Positions 19,449-28,458 of a DNA stretch of 64,000 nucleotides are shown piece by piece; position 1 is the first letter of the stretch, and the number at the start of each line of letters is the position of its first letter. The position numbers and the translations under genes are program-made. Source of the stretch: G965247265 sp965247265 (lineage in GTDB: Bacteria > Pseudomonadota > Gammaproteobacteria > UBA4575); the NCBI GenBank assembly GCA_965247265.1, contig OZ252002.1, positions 1,116,001 through 1,180,000 of the forward strand. Direction: 5' to 3'. The notes beneath the pieces are model-generated. The model saw only the letters and a list, made by a program, of their open reading frames with translations. It was not told the DNA's origin and did no database searches.

Positions 19449-20881
19449 ATAGCTTAAGTATAGATTTGATGCTAGTCATGCCCGAAGCAATGTTGTTACT
19501 TGCAACAATTGTAATAATTATGATTGGTTTATTTGCTGGTAGATTTAGTGAAAGCGTTACTTATTGGCTAAGTTTAGCGACCTTGATCGGATTATTTGTG
19601 CTGATTTTTAAATCGCAATCTCCTATTGATGCATTCGCATTTGAGGGGATGTATATCGCAGATGAGTTGGCTAAGGCAATAAAATTGCTTGTATGTTTAA
19701 CCGTTGCAATTGTTTTTATCTATGCACGACCTTATTTAGCAATTCATTCTAGTGCAAAAGCTGAGTTTTATATTTTAAGTTTGTTGGCAACATTGGGCAT
19801 GCTTATTATGGCATCTGCGCATAATTTTGTGTTGATATATCTTGGGTTGGAGCTTTTGTCATTATGTTTATATACATTGGTAGCTTTTGTTCGTGATTCA
19901 AATAATGCATCCGAAGCAGCTATAAAATATTTTGTGCTTGGTGCGATCGCATCTGGAACACTGTTGTATGGCATTTCAATTTTATATGGAATATCTGGAA
20001 CGTTAGATTTGGCTGAATTAAATCACTACTTAGAGAATATAGATACAATTAGTTTGCCTTTAATCTTCGCATTAACTTTTATAGTTGCAGGTGTTGCGTT
20101 CAAGTTTGGTGCAATTCCATTTCATATGTGGGTACCTGATGTTTATCAAGGCGCACCGACTGCCATAACATTGTTTATTGCAACAGCACCCAAATTTGCT
20201 GCATTTATAATGGCAATACGATTATTAAGTGATGGTTTGCAGGAATTATTTCTCGATTGGCAGAGAATGCTAATGATATTAGCTGTCCTGTCACTAATTT
20301 TTGGCAATATCATTGCCATTGCGCAAAGTAACATTAAACGCATGCTTGCATATTCAACAATCTCTCATACTGGTTTTGTATTGCTTGGATTATTGTCAGG
20401 TAATGATGTGGGTTATGCGGCTGCATTATTTTACACAGCGATCTATGTACTCATGGCGGCAGGTGCATTTGGTGTGTTGCTAATTCTATGCAGTAAAGAA
20501 AAAGAAGTTGAAGCACTGGCTGATTTAAAAGGATTAAGTGAAACTAATCCATGGTTTGCACTAATTATGTTATTGCTGATGTTTTCAATGGCAGGTGTGC
20601 CTTTGACAGTGGGTTTTTATGCAAAGCTATATATTTTGCAAAGCCTCATCAGCAATGGAATGTTGTGGTTGGCATTGCTAGCAATTGTTATGTCCATTGT
20701 TGGTGCTTATTATTATTTACGAGTTGTAAAGTACATGTACTTTGATGAAGTTAATGAAATTCTCTCATCACAGCGTTCGTTTATAGCTCAAACTGTATTA
20801 TCACTAAATGGTTTATTAATTGTGCTCTTGTTTATTTTTCCTAATGTATTACTCAATTTCTGTATTCAGGCACTAAGCTAA
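19445..20881 (+). CDS. nuoN: NADH-quinone oxidoreductase subunit N
   Basis: Third antiporter-like subunit and last gene of the operon. The 478-residue protein shows YLGLELLSLCLYTLVAF (conserved Glu), FKFGAIPFHMWVPDVYQGAPT and the NIKRMLAYSTISHTGF segment. The start overlaps the nuoM stop. The operon thus encodes all fourteen subunits NuoA-N in canonical order. Confidence 0.98.
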   Translation: MNSLSIDLMLVMPEAMLLLATIVIIMIGLFAGRFSESVTYWLSLATLIGLFVLIFKSQSPIDAFAFEGMYIADELAKAIKLLVCLTVAIVFIYARPYLAIHSSAKAEFYILSLLATLGMLIMASAHNFVLIYLGLELLSLCLYTLVAFVRDSNNASEAAIKYFVLGAIASGTLLYGISILYGISGTLDLAELNHYLENIDTISLPLIFALTFIVAGVAFKFGAIPFHMWVPDVYQGAPTAITLFIATAPKFAAFIMAIRLLSDGLQELFLDWQRMLMILAVLSLIFGNIIAIAQSNIKRMLAYSTISHTGFVLLGLLSGNDVGYAAALFYTAIYVLMAAGAFGVLLILCSKEKEVEALADLKGLSETNPWFALIMLLLMFSMAGVPLTVGFYAKLYILQSLISNGMLWLALLAIVMSIVGAYYYLRVVKYMYFDEVNEILSSQRSFIAQTVLSLNGLLIVLLFIFPNVLLNFCIQALS

Positions 20882-20917
20882 TTTTAGTAAGCTGTTAAAT
20901 TGTGTCTAATATCTTCC

Positions 20918-20946
20918 TTGAAATGGATGGATCGAATCAGTACACT
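20918..20946 (+). promoter_or_regulatory. Sigma-70 promoter of tRNA-fMet
   Basis: TTGAAA at 20918-20923 and TACACT at 20941-20946 are separated by exactly 17 bases. The predicted start is a few bases before the tRNA 5' end at 20959. The discriminator after the -10 is GC-rich (CCCGGC), as in stringently controlled tRNA promoters. Confidence 0.6.
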
Positions 20947-20958
20947 CCCGGCTCCTGT

Positions 20959-21035
20959 TGCGGGGTGGAGCAGTCTGGCAGCTCGTCGGGCTCATAACCC
21001 GAAGGTCGCAGGTTCAAATCCTGCCCCCGCTACCA
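20959..21035 (+). tRNA. metY: Initiator tRNA-fMet (anticodon CAT)
   Basis: A 77-base tRNA with encoded CCA. The anticodon stem has the three consecutive G-C pairs (GGG/CCC around CTCATAA) that mark initiator tRNAs. The acceptor GCGGGG pairs with CCCCGC, while the first base T20959 faces T21031, a mismatch as required for initiator identity (C-A in E. coli). The linkage to rimP-nusA-infB downstream is the classical metY context. Confidence 0.95.
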
Positions 21036-21235
21036 ATAAACCCACACTATTTATTCCCCTATTGCTCATATTTTATCCACTCGTATAAATATCGGCCTTA
21101 ATTTACGTATTATATGGTTGAAATGGTTGAGATATACTACGGGAGCTAAGGTGAAGGGCTATGTACAAATGGCCGATAAACCTGTAAAAATGCTGACGTT
21201 TAAAAATTACTATAATAAGTATAGGAGTCTTACAA

Positions 21236-21598
21236 ATGAGTGAAACCAGCTTATATGACCGTCTCGGTGGCGGCGACAAACTTAAAACTATCGTTGCGGA
21301 TATATGGACAAACCATACCAGCAATCCAAAAATTAAAAACCGCTATGTAAATAGCGATGGTGAAGATGTAAAACGACTCGTGTGGGAGTTTTTCTGCTCA
21401 GGTATCGGTGGACCACAGGAATATACCGGTAAAGACATGCTTTCTTCACACACAGGTATGAATATTAATGACGAAGAATTTAATGCCGTATGCGATGATG
21501 TGCTTGCAGCGCTAGATAAGAATAATGTGGGCCAAAAAGAGCGTGATGAAGTGCTTTGTATTTTGTATTCAATGAAAGGCGAAATCGTTCACGTTTAA
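21236..21598 (+). CDS. Truncated hemoglobin, group I (GlbN-like)
   Basis: Small heme protein of 120 residues, probably involved in O2 or NO handling in the cytoplasm. The N-terminal YDRLGG motif and the F-helix segment SSHTGMNI, with proximal histidine H72, are typical of 2-over-2 globins. A ribosome binding site TAGGAGT precedes the ATG by about eight bases, and a strong terminator follows. The gene is monocistronic, inserted between tRNA-fMet and rimP. Known group I members detoxify NO or deliver O2; which applies here cannot be seen. Confidence 0.88.
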   Translation: MSETSLYDRLGGGDKLKTIVADIWTNHTSNPKIKNRYVNSDGEDVKRLVWEFFCSGIGGPQEYTGKDMLSSHTGMNINDEEFNAVCDDVLAALDKNNVGQKERDEVLCILYSMKGEIVHV

Positions 21599-21620
21599 GA
21601 ATAAATTTTCCTCAGCTATA

Positions 21621-21653
21621 AAAGCCTGCATCTACAAAATGCAGGCTTTTTTT
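21621..21653 (+). terminator. Rho-independent terminator after the globin gene
   Basis: The arm AAAGCCTGCAT pairs with ATGCAGGCTTT across a short loop and runs into seven T residues. It lies 22 bases after the globin stop codon. Confidence 0.92.
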
Positions 21654-21818
21654 ATGCGTCAACACCTACTTATAGTTATGTAAATGGGAGTGGCGAGTCA
21701 GATTAATATAACTAACAATTGTAGGAGCAAAAGGCTGTAAAATTTGGCAAAGAAGAGCCAAATACATCATGAAAATATGCCATTAGTAAGCGCATTGAGG
21801 GATCAATGGTAAACTAGC

Positions 21819-21847
21819 TTGATGAGTGATCAATAATTACCTATACT
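21819..21847 (+). promoter_or_regulatory. Candidate promoter of the rimP-nusA-infB operon
   Basis: TTGATG at 21819-21824 and TATACT at 21842-21847 are separated by 17 bases. It lies upstream of two intrinsic terminators that precede rimP, so transcripts from here would have to pass them. The rest of 21654-21893 shows only a small hairpin (TTTGGC/GCCAAA at 21743-21762) and no gene. Confidence 0.5.
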
Positions 21848-21893
21848 GTGCTTGATTAGATTATAGCTAAGTCATTGTTTGTTCAATGATTTG

Positions 21894-21917
21894 AAGGGCC
21901 CCATGAGGGCCTTTTTT
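21894..21917 (+). terminator. First leader terminator before rimP
   Basis: An eight-pair stem (AAGGGCCC with GGGCCTTT, including one G-T pair) around the loop CATGA is followed by a T-run. As it lies between a good promoter and rimP, it looks like part of an attenuating leader rather than the end of a gene. Confidence 0.75.
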
Positions 21918-22001
21918 ATTGTTTGTATACGGAAATATGCACTTTTGCAAATCAATACGTGCAAACAACAAGCTTAATACTCATAAGGAAGTGAGCTAGA
22001 C

Positions 22002-22028
22002 AAAAATGGGCCGAGCGCCCATTTTTTT
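22002..22028 (+). terminator. Second leader terminator, immediately before rimP
   Basis: AAAAATGGGC (22002-22011) pairs with GCCCATTTTT (22017-22026) around CGAGC, with further T residues to 22028. The rimP start codon is only about ten bases after the T-run. The best Shine-Dalgarno-like sequence, AAGGAAGTGAG near 21985-21995, lies before the hairpin. A terminator/antiterminator leader upstream of rimP has been described in enterobacteria (rimP leader). Confidence 0.75.
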
Positions 22029-22037
22029 ATTGTGCAA

Positions 22038-22505
22038 ATGATTTTATGTAAAGACCCATATGGCATAGCGCCAATAATTGAGCCAGTAATTGTGGGTATG
22101 GGTTATGACTTTTGGGGGCTCGAATGTCAAACGGGCACAAAGAATGTACAAGTGCGCGTATATATAGATAGTGGTGAAGGTGTGACATTAGATGATTGTT
22201 CTAGGGTAAGTCAGCAATTGAGTGCTGTATTAGATGTCGAAGATCCAATTGAAGTGCCTTATATTTTAGAAATTTCTTCACCTGGAATTAATAGACCGCT
22301 GTTTAGTCTTGAGCAAATGAAGAGGGCGATTGGCGATAAAGTTAAAATTAAAACGTTATGGCAAATAGGTGAGCGTAGAAATTTTAGCGGCATTTTAGTA
22401 AATGTTAGTGAGGGCGAACTTGAAATAGTTGCAGACAGTGACGATACGTTTAATTTACCGCTAGATGCAATTAAAAGTGCAAAATTAAATTTAGATAGAG
22501 TTTAA
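22038..22505 (+). CDS. rimP: Ribosome maturation factor RimP
   Basis: Assists 30S subunit maturation. The protein of about 155 residues has the family core VRVYIDSGEGVTLDDCSRVSQQ, AVLDVEDPI and EISSPGINRPLF. I take ATG 22038; GTG 22032 is equally possible because neither has a nearby ribosome binding site. The start codon lies directly behind a terminator hairpin, so expression may depend on readthrough. It is the first gene of rimP-nusA-infB-rbfA-truB. Confidence 0.94.
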   Translation: MILCKDPYGIAPIIEPVIVGMGYDFWGLECQTGTKNVQVRVYIDSGEGVTLDDCSRVSQQLSAVLDVEDPIEVPYILEISSPGINRPLFSLEQMKRAIGDKVKIKTLWQIGERRNFSGILVNVSEGELEIVADSDDTFNLPLDAIKSAKLNLDRV

Positions 22506-22528
22506 TAATTAATATTTAGTGAATTAGT

Positions 22529-24034
22529 ATGAATAAAGAAATTTTATTAGTTGTTGATGCAGTTTCGAATGAAAAAGGCGTTGATAAAGAGATTATCTTT
22601 CAAGCCATTGAAGCCGCATTGGCTACTGCAACGCGTAAAAAACACGGTCTTGAAATGGATGTGCGAGTTGCTATTGACCGTGAATCGGGCGACTACGAAG
22701 CTTTTCGGCGATGGTTAGTAATTGATGATGAAGATCCAGAATTCGAATCACCTGAAAGACAAAAGTTATATAGCTATGCTATTCAAGATCATCCCGACAT
22801 CCAAATTGGTGAGTACATTGAAATCCCCATTGAATCGGTAGCTTTTGGGCGCATTTCTGCGCATACAGCTAAACAAGTTATTGTTCAAAAAGTTCGTGAA
22901 GCAGAACGTTCACAGATTGTTGATGCTTTTAAAGATCGAGTTGGCGAACTAGTTATGGGTGTTGTTAAGCGTAGTGATCATTCAGGTACGTTTATGGATT
23001 TAGGAAGTAATGCGGAAGGATTTATATCACGGGAACAAATGATTGCGAGAGAGGCAATGCGTCCTGGTGATCGAGTCAGGGCGTATTTGCAAGAAGTGCG
23101 GGAAGAGGCTCGTGGGCCGCAATTATTTCTAACAAGAACTGCACCTGAATTTTTAATTGAATTGTTTAAATTAGAAGTGCCTGAAGTAGGGCAAGGCTTA
23201 ATAGAAGTATTGTCTGCAGCGCGTGATCCAGGCTTGCGTGCAAAAATTGCGGTCAAATCCAATGACCCAAGACTAGATCCTGTTGGCGCATGTGTCGGAA
23301 TGCGGGGTTCGCGTGTGCAGTCTGTTTCAAATGAATTAGCAGGTGAGCGCATCGATATTATACTTTGGGATGAAAATCCTGCTCAATACGTAATTAATGC
23401 AATGTCTCCCGCTGCTGTTACTTCAATTGTTGTTGATGAAGATAAAAATAGTATGGATATTGCGGTAGAAGATGAAAAGCTATCTCAAGCAATTGGCAGA
23501 GGCGGACAGAATGTGAAACTTGCTTCTCAATTGACGAGTTGGGAGTTAAACGTTATGACCGAAGGTCAGGCGGAAGAGAAAAGTGAAACAGAAACGCGTC
23601 AGTTAGTTGAAATGTTTATGTCGCAACTGGATGTTGATGAAGAAGTGGCTGTGATTCTTGCGCAAGAAGGTTTTTCAAGCGTTGAAGAAATTGCTTATGT
23701 GCCACCAAAAGAATTGGTAGAAGTTGAAGAATTTGACGAAGAAATTGTAGAGGAATTGCGTAAACGAGCTCGCGATGTCTTATTAACTGCCGCGCTTGTA
23801 ACAGAAGAAAAATTTGTAAAAGCAGAGCCTTCTGCCGATCTTTTAAATATGGAAGGTATGGATAAAGACTTAGCATTTGAGCTTGCATGCCGAGGTATTT
23901 CAACGATGGAAAAACTAGCAGAGCAGTCTGTAGATGAATTACTCGAGATTGAAGGGCTTGATTCTGAGCGAGCCGGAGCATTAATTATGCTTGCACGTGC
24001 GCCATGGTTTGAAAATGAAGGCGCTACAAGTTAA
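22529..24034 (+). CDS. nusA: Transcription termination/antitermination factor NusA
   Basis: RNA polymerase-binding elongation factor affecting pausing, termination and antitermination. The 501-residue protein shows in order the N-terminal polymerase-binding domain (about 1-125), an S1 domain (about 135-200), KH domains (about 230-345, with GACVGMRGSRVQ and AIGRGGQNVKLAS), and two C-terminal acidic helical repeats (about 365-495), as in E. coli. It follows rimP by 23 bases. Confidence 0.98.
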   Translation: MNKEILLVVDAVSNEKGVDKEIIFQAIEAALATATRKKHGLEMDVRVAIDRESGDYEAFRRWLVIDDEDPEFESPERQKLYSYAIQDHPDIQIGEYIEIPIESVAFGRISAHTAKQVIVQKVREAERSQIVDAFKDRVGELVMGVVKRSDHSGTFMDLGSNAEGFISREQMIAREAMRPGDRVRAYLQEVREEARGPQLFLTRTAPEFLIELFKLEVPEVGQGLIEVLSAARDPGLRAKIAVKSNDPRLDPVGACVGMRGSRVQSVSNELAGERIDIILWDENPAQYVINAMSPAAVTSIVVDEDKNSMDIAVEDEKLSQAIGRGGQNVKLASQLTSWELNVMTEGQAEEKSETETRQLVEMFMSQLDVDEEVAVILAQEGFSSVEEIAYVPPKELVEVEEFDEEIVEELRKRARDVLLTAALVTEEKFVKAEPSADLLNMEGMDKDLAFELACRGISTMEKLAEQSVDELLEIEGLDSERAGALIMLARAPWFENEGATS

Positions 24035-24057
24035 CTAAGTATCAAAAAATATTTGCA

Positions 24058-26622
24058 ATGTCTGAAGTAACCGTAAAACAGCTAGCTGAAGTAGTAAAAA
24101 CGCCTGTAGAAAAATTGCTAGAACAATTTTCTGAAGCAGGATTAGATTTTAATGCTGCAGATCAAATTGTAAGTGATGAGCAAAAAATGCAGTTACTCGA
24201 TTATTTACGTAATCATCGTAACACCATATCTCCCGCATCTTCTCCTTCACAAGAGGGTAAAAAGATAACTTTGCGTCGCAAAAGCACCTCTCAATTAAAA
24301 GTTAGTGGAGCTCAAGGCAGAAGTAATGCTGGAAGCGCAACGGTTAATGTAGAAGTCAGACGAAAACGCACCTACGTAAAACGTAGTGTAGTGTTAGAGG
24401 AGGCAGCAAAAGCAGAACAGCAACGCGCAGAAGATGAAGCGGCGCGAGAAAAAGAAGTTGTGGCGCAATTAGAAAAAGCAGCTAAAGAGGCAGAGGAAAA
24501 ACTAAGGCAAGACCAAGAAGCCGTGCCAGCGAGTGCGTCAGAAGCTGAAGTAACTACAGCACAATCTGACGAGTCTGAACCTGCAGAAGAAGTGTTACTA
24601 GAACCTCAGCAATTGGAAGAGTCAGTAGTTTTAGAATCGCAGCAAGTACAGCAAGAAGAACACAAAGAGATCGAAAAGCCTCCAGAGAAGACTATTGAAG
24701 AGCCGGCCAAGCCTGTTAAGAATGAAAAAGAAACTAAAAAAATTAGGCGCCAAGAATTACATGTTGCCAGTGATAAGCGTGGTAAACGCAAAGCTAAACC
24801 TAAGCCACGTCGTCCGGGGAAAGTAGCTCCCAGTGATAAACATAAGTTTGAAAAACCAACAGAACCTGTTAAGCGAGAAATTTTAGTACCGGATAGTATT
24901 TCTGTTTCAGATCTTGCCCAGAAAATGGCGATAAAAGCGGCCGAAGTTATTGGTGCCATGATGAAAATGGGTGTCATGGCAACTATAAATCAAGTGATTG
25001 ATCAAGATACAGCAATATTAGTAGTTGAAGAGCTGGGCCATGAGGCCAAACCTATGCAGGCTTCTGATCGCGAAGCCGATTTATTAGTAATTGAATATGA
25101 TGAATCGCAGGCATTAACACGAAATCCTGTTGTGACTGTAATGGGTCATGTGGATCATGGTAAGACATCTTTGCTTGATTTTATTCGCCGAACCAAAGTT
25201 GCATCAGGTGAAGCGGGCGGCATAACGCAACATATTGGTGCCTATAGTGTTAACACTGATAAAGGTACGATTACGTTTTTAGATACGCCAGGTCATGCAG
25301 CATTTACCGCAATGCGTGCAAGAGGCGCAGAAGTAACCGATATTGTTGTACTTGTCGTTGCAGCTGATGATGGAGTAATGCCGCAAACTAAAGAAGCGAT
25401 TGAACACTCACGAGCAGCAAATGTTCCAATAATATTGGCAGTTAACAAAATTGATAAAGAAGATGCAGATCCAGAGCGCGTTCGCAATGAATTGTCAGCA
25501 CTAGAGGTCATTCCAGAAGATTGGGGCGGTGACACTATTTTTGTAAATGTTTCAGCAATAACAGGGAATGGTGTAGATGAATTACTCGATGCCATTTTAT
25601 TGCAAGCTGAAATTTTAGAGTTAACTGCTGTTAAACATGGCCCTGCTACAGGAATAGTGATTGAGGCTTCATTGGACAAAGGTAGAGGTCCGGTTGCGAC
25701 TGTTCTGGTACAACAGGGTCAGTTATCAAAAGGGGACATGCTTTTAACGGGTGAAGAATTTGGTCGTGTGCGTGCTATGTTTGATGAAAATGGTGTAGAA
25801 ATTGAGACCGCAGGGCCATCGACACCAGTATTGGTGCTTGGCTTATCGGGTGCTGCCAATGCAGGCGATGATGCTCTGGTGGTGGCAGATGAACGTAAAG
25901 TGCGAGAAGTTGTAGACTTGCGAAAAAGTAAATCTAGAGATACAAGATTTGCAGCACAACAGGCCGCGAAGTTAGAAGATGTGTTTAGCCAATTAGGTGA
26001 TGGTAGAGCTGCATCTATAAATGTGCTCATCAAGGCAGATGTGCAAGGCAGTGCAGAGGCGTTACGAGACTCGCTGCAAAAATTATCCACTGACGAAGTT
26101 AAAATTAAAATTGTGATGGCAAGTGTTGGCGGTATTAATGAATCAGACATTAACCTTGCTGAGGCTTCAGATGCAATTGTCATTGGCTTTAATGTTCGTG
26201 CAGATAGTGCCGCAAAGCGCAACGCATCAGATTTAGGTATTGATATTCGCTATTACAGCATCATTTATGAAGCCATTGATGATGTTAAATTAGCTATGAG
26301 TGGATTGCTTTCGCCAGAATTACGCGAAGAAATTATTGGTATTGCTGAAGTAAAAGATGTATTCCGATCATCCAAAATGGGGGCTGTTGCAGGAACTCAG
26401 GTTGTAGATGGTGTTATTAAGCGAGGGAATCCAATTCGAGTACTTCGTGATAATGTTGTCATTTATGAGGGCGAGCTAGAATCATTGCGTCGTCATAAAG
26501 ATGATGTAAATGAAGTGCGTGCTGGAACAGAATGTGGCATTGCAGTTAAAAACTATAATGATGTTAAGCCAGGCGATCAAATTGAAGTTTATGAGCGCAC
26601 CGAAATTGCTCGAACCTTGTAA
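24058..26622 (+). CDS. infB: Translation initiation factor IF-2
   Basis: GTPase that brings fMet-tRNA to the 30S subunit. The 854-residue protein has an IF2N domain (about 1-50), a long lysine/glutamate-rich linker (about 60-270), a second IF2N-type domain (about 280-340), then the G domain with GHVDHGKTS, DTPGHAAF and NKID, and beta-barrel domains ending in fMet-tRNA-binding C2. It begins 23 bases after nusA. The linker is the only low-complexity part. Confidence 0.98.
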   Translation: MSEVTVKQLAEVVKTPVEKLLEQFSEAGLDFNAADQIVSDEQKMQLLDYLRNHRNTISPASSPSQEGKKITLRRKSTSQLKVSGAQGRSNAGSATVNVEVRRKRTYVKRSVVLEEAAKAEQQRAEDEAAREKEVVAQLEKAAKEAEEKLRQDQEAVPASASEAEVTTAQSDESEPAEEVLLEPQQLEESVVLESQQVQQEEHKEIEKPPEKTIEEPAKPVKNEKETKKIRRQELHVASDKRGKRKAKPKPRRPGKVAPSDKHKFEKPTEPVKREILVPDSISVSDLAQKMAIKAAEVIGAMMKMGVMATINQVIDQDTAILVVEELGHEAKPMQASDREADLLVIEYDESQALTRNPVVTVMGHVDHGKTSLLDFIRRTKVASGEAGGITQHIGAYSVNTDKGTITFLDTPGHAAFTAMRARGAEVTDIVVLVVAADDGVMPQTKEAIEHSRAANVPIILAVNKIDKEDADPERVRNELSALEVIPEDWGGDTIFVNVSAITGNGVDELLDAILLQAEILELTAVKHGPATGIVIEASLDKGRGPVATVLVQQGQLSKGDMLLTGEEFGRVRAMFDENGVEIETAGPSTPVLVLGLSGAANAGDDALVVADERKVREVVDLRKSKSRDTRFAAQQAAKLEDVFSQLGDGRAASINVLIKADVQGSAEALRDSLQKLSTDEVKIKIVMASVGGINESDINLAEASDAIVIGFNVRADSAAKRNASDLGIDIRYYSIIYEAIDDVKLAMSGLLSPELREEIIGIAEVKDVFRSSKMGAVAGTQVVDGVIKRGNPIRVLRDNVVIYEGELESLRRHKDDVNEVRAGTECGIAVKNYNDVKPGDQIEVYERTEIARTL

Positions 26623-26651
26623 GGTTCTCATTACGTAGAACAATATTATAC

Positions 26652-26999
26652 ATGCTACAAGAATCACCTAGACCATTACGTGTCGGCGAACAAATACGAC
26701 GCGAGCTTACAATGCTATTACGTAGCGAAGTTAATGATCCTAGAGTATCAGAAATAATTATTTATGATGTGGTGGTTACAAAAGATTTAAGTTTGGCGCG
26801 AATATTTTTTAGCCCTATGGATATTAATAAAGATCCAGGAGAAATTATTGAGGGATTGGATAGTGCAAGTGGTTTTTTGCGAACACTTCTAAGTCGAAAA
26901 CTATCGCTACGAAAAATCCCAGAATTAAGATTTATAGTAGATGATACTGAAGCTAAAAGTGACAGAATCGATCAGCTGATCCAAAATAGTAATAAATAA
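26652..26999 (+). CDS. rbfA: 30S ribosome-binding factor RbfA
   Basis: KH-fold protein that helps process the 16S rRNA 5' end and late 30S assembly. The 115-residue sequence has the family features: RVGEQIRRELTMLL, EVNDPRVSEI and the strand ARIFFSPM. It lies between infB and truB with gaps of 29 and 11 bases. Confidence 0.96.
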   Translation: MLQESPRPLRVGEQIRRELTMLLRSEVNDPRVSEIIIYDVVVTKDLSLARIFFSPMDINKDPGEIIEGLDSASGFLRTLLSRKLSLRKIPELRFIVDDTEAKSDRIDQLIQNSNK

Positions 27000-27010
27000 T
27001 CAAACTCAAT

Positions 27011-27910
27011 ATGCGTAAGAATGGGCGAGCACTGAATGGATTATTGTTGCTAGATAAGCCTGTTGGTATAACTTCTAATAAAGCGCTACAAAAAGTAAAA
27101 AAACTATTCAATGCCGCAAAGGCTGGGCATACCGGAAGTTTAGATCCGCTTGCAACTGGATTGTTAATCATTTGTTTTGGCAGAGCTACAAAGGTTTCAC
27201 AATACTTATTAAATGCAGATAAGCGCTATGAAGTAGGCATCAAGCTTGGTGTTAAAACAGATACGGGTGATGCGGATGGAGTCGTTTTGGAGGAACGCGA
27301 TTCACTATCCATCACGGATGATGATATTCGGCAAAAGTTAATAGCATTAACAGGCAACATTGAACAAGTGCCGCCTATGTTTTCTGCTATAAAATATCAG
27401 GGTTTAAGGCTATATAAATTAGCTAGACAAGGAATTGAAGTAAAACGGAATGCGCGACCTGTAAAAATTTATAAATTTGATTTAATTCAAAAAAACGAAA
27501 ATTACGTGGAGTTATATGTACATTGCTCAAAAGGCACCTATGTACGTACGCTTGTTGAGGATTTGGGCAATTTATTGGGGTGTGGTGCACACGTTGTTAA
27601 GTTACGACGGACATGCTTGGGCCCGTTTATAAATCCTAATTTGTTTACGATCTCAGCTCTGGAAAAGCGCGCTATTCAGAGTCATTCGCGCTTGGATCAG
27701 ACTTTAGTTTCTGTAGACGCGGCATTGCAAGATTGGCCTGCGGTTTCGATTGAAGACGATTTAATGCAGAATGTTCGAAATGGCCATCCAATATGGATAC
27801 CCAGCTCTCCTGCTAATGGGCTTGTGCGTATTTATGATGCAAAAGATCATTTTTATGGTTTAGGCACAATTCTAGAGGATGGTCGCATTGCCCCAAAATG
27901 TTTATGCTAA
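27011..27910 (+). CDS. truB: tRNA pseudouridine(55) synthase TruB
   Basis: Converts U55 of the tRNA T-loop to pseudouridine. The catalytic aspartate is D45 in GHTGSLDPLATG. Further motifs are PPMFSAIKYQG and the SKGTYVRTL segment. The 299-residue length and the position after rbfA are typical. The C-terminal PUA-like part is recognisable but less conserved. Confidence 0.97.
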   Translation: MRKNGRALNGLLLLDKPVGITSNKALQKVKKLFNAAKAGHTGSLDPLATGLLIICFGRATKVSQYLLNADKRYEVGIKLGVKTDTGDADGVVLEERDSLSITDDDIRQKLIALTGNIEQVPPMFSAIKYQGLRLYKLARQGIEVKRNARPVKIYKFDLIQKNENYVELYVHCSKGTYVRTLVEDLGNLLGCGAHVVKLRRTCLGPFINPNLFTISALEKRAIQSHSRLDQTLVSVDAALQDWPAVSIEDDLMQNVRNGHPIWIPSSPANGLVRIYDAKDHFYGLGTILEDGRIAPKCLC

Positions 27911-27949
27911 TTGGTGTTGGGCTTAGTATTATTGCGACTTGAATTTTCC

Positions 27950-27990
27950 TTGTTCAAAAGAGCTTACGTGGTAGAATCGCGCCCACGTAA
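27950..27990 (+). promoter_or_regulatory. Candidate rpsO promoter overlapped by an inverted repeat
   Basis: TTGTTC at 27950-27955 and TAGAAT at 27972-27977 are 16 bases apart. The -10 box is flanked by a perfect inverted repeat TTACGTGG (27964-27971) / CCACGTAA (27983-27990), which could be an operator or a hairpin at the transcript start. Promoters at this place drive rpsO-pnp in E. coli. Confidence 0.5.
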
Positions 27991-28035
27991 ATATAGGCAA
28001 TAATATAAAGTAGTAGTAAAAGGTAAGATGAAAAG

Positions 28036-28305
28036 ATGACATTTTCCGCAGGAGAGAAATCAAATATAGTTAAACAGTATCAGCGTGATGATAAGGATAC
28101 TGGTTCACCTGAAGTGCAAGTTGCACTGTTAACGGCGCGAATCACTCACTTAAGTGAGCATTTCGACAAACATAAGAAAGACCATCACTCAAGACATGGT
28201 TTATTAAAGATGGTCAACCACCGACGTAAACTTCTTGATTATTTGCGCACAAGCGACCAAAAAAGATACCAAGACCTCATTGGTTCCTTTGGGCTAAGAA
28301 GATAA
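28036..28305 (+). CDS. rpsO: 30S ribosomal protein S15
   Basis: Primary 16S rRNA-binding protein of the central domain. The 89-residue length is exact for the family. Signatures include DTGSPEVQVALLTARI, the HKKDHHSRHGLL turn and LLDYLR. The ATG is preceded by a weak purine-rich site. It is upstream of pnp as in most gammaproteobacteria. Confidence 0.98.
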   Translation: MTFSAGEKSNIVKQYQRDDKDTGSPEVQVALLTARITHLSEHFDKHKKDHHSRHGLLKMVNHRRKLLDYLRTSDQKRYQDLIGSFGLRR

Positions 28306-28313
28306 ATAAATGT

Positions 28314-28330
28314 CCTCTTGAACTAAGAGG
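28314..28330 (+). terminator. Weak hairpin after rpsO
   Basis: CCTCTT (28314-28319) pairs with AAGAGG (28325-28330) around a five-base loop, followed by GGTTTATTTT. It resembles the leaky terminator between rpsO and pnp known in E. coli. Confidence 0.5.
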
Positions 28331-28388
28331 GGTTTATTTTGAAACGAGTATTAATCAAGAATGTGAAAAACATTTCAATCTCTATATC

Positions 28389-28413
28389 TATAGGAAAATT
28401 ATTTATTCCTATA
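28389..28413 (+). promoter_or_regulatory. Hairpin in the pnp leader
   Basis: TATAGGAA (28389-28396) pairs with TTCCTATA (28406-28413). It lies in the leader of pnp, where E. coli has the RNase III-cleaved stem used in PNPase autoregulation. The equivalence is inferred from position only. Confidence 0.4.
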
Positions 28414-28458
28414 AGAATGTCTGTTTTATTTAATTAAGCTAACAATGGGAAATTAACA

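Noticed and set aside
21151..21243. A 30-codon GTG-started ORF overlapping the globin start, with GGGAG upstream
   Set aside because: The translation shows no domain or hydrophobic pattern, and the globin has its own good ribosome binding site. It could be a leader peptide but nothing beyond spacing supports it.
22978..23352. Long minus-strand ORFs opposite nusA, infB and pnp
   Set aside because: They are shadow frames of strongly coding + strand genes and show no domain sequence or ribosome binding site.
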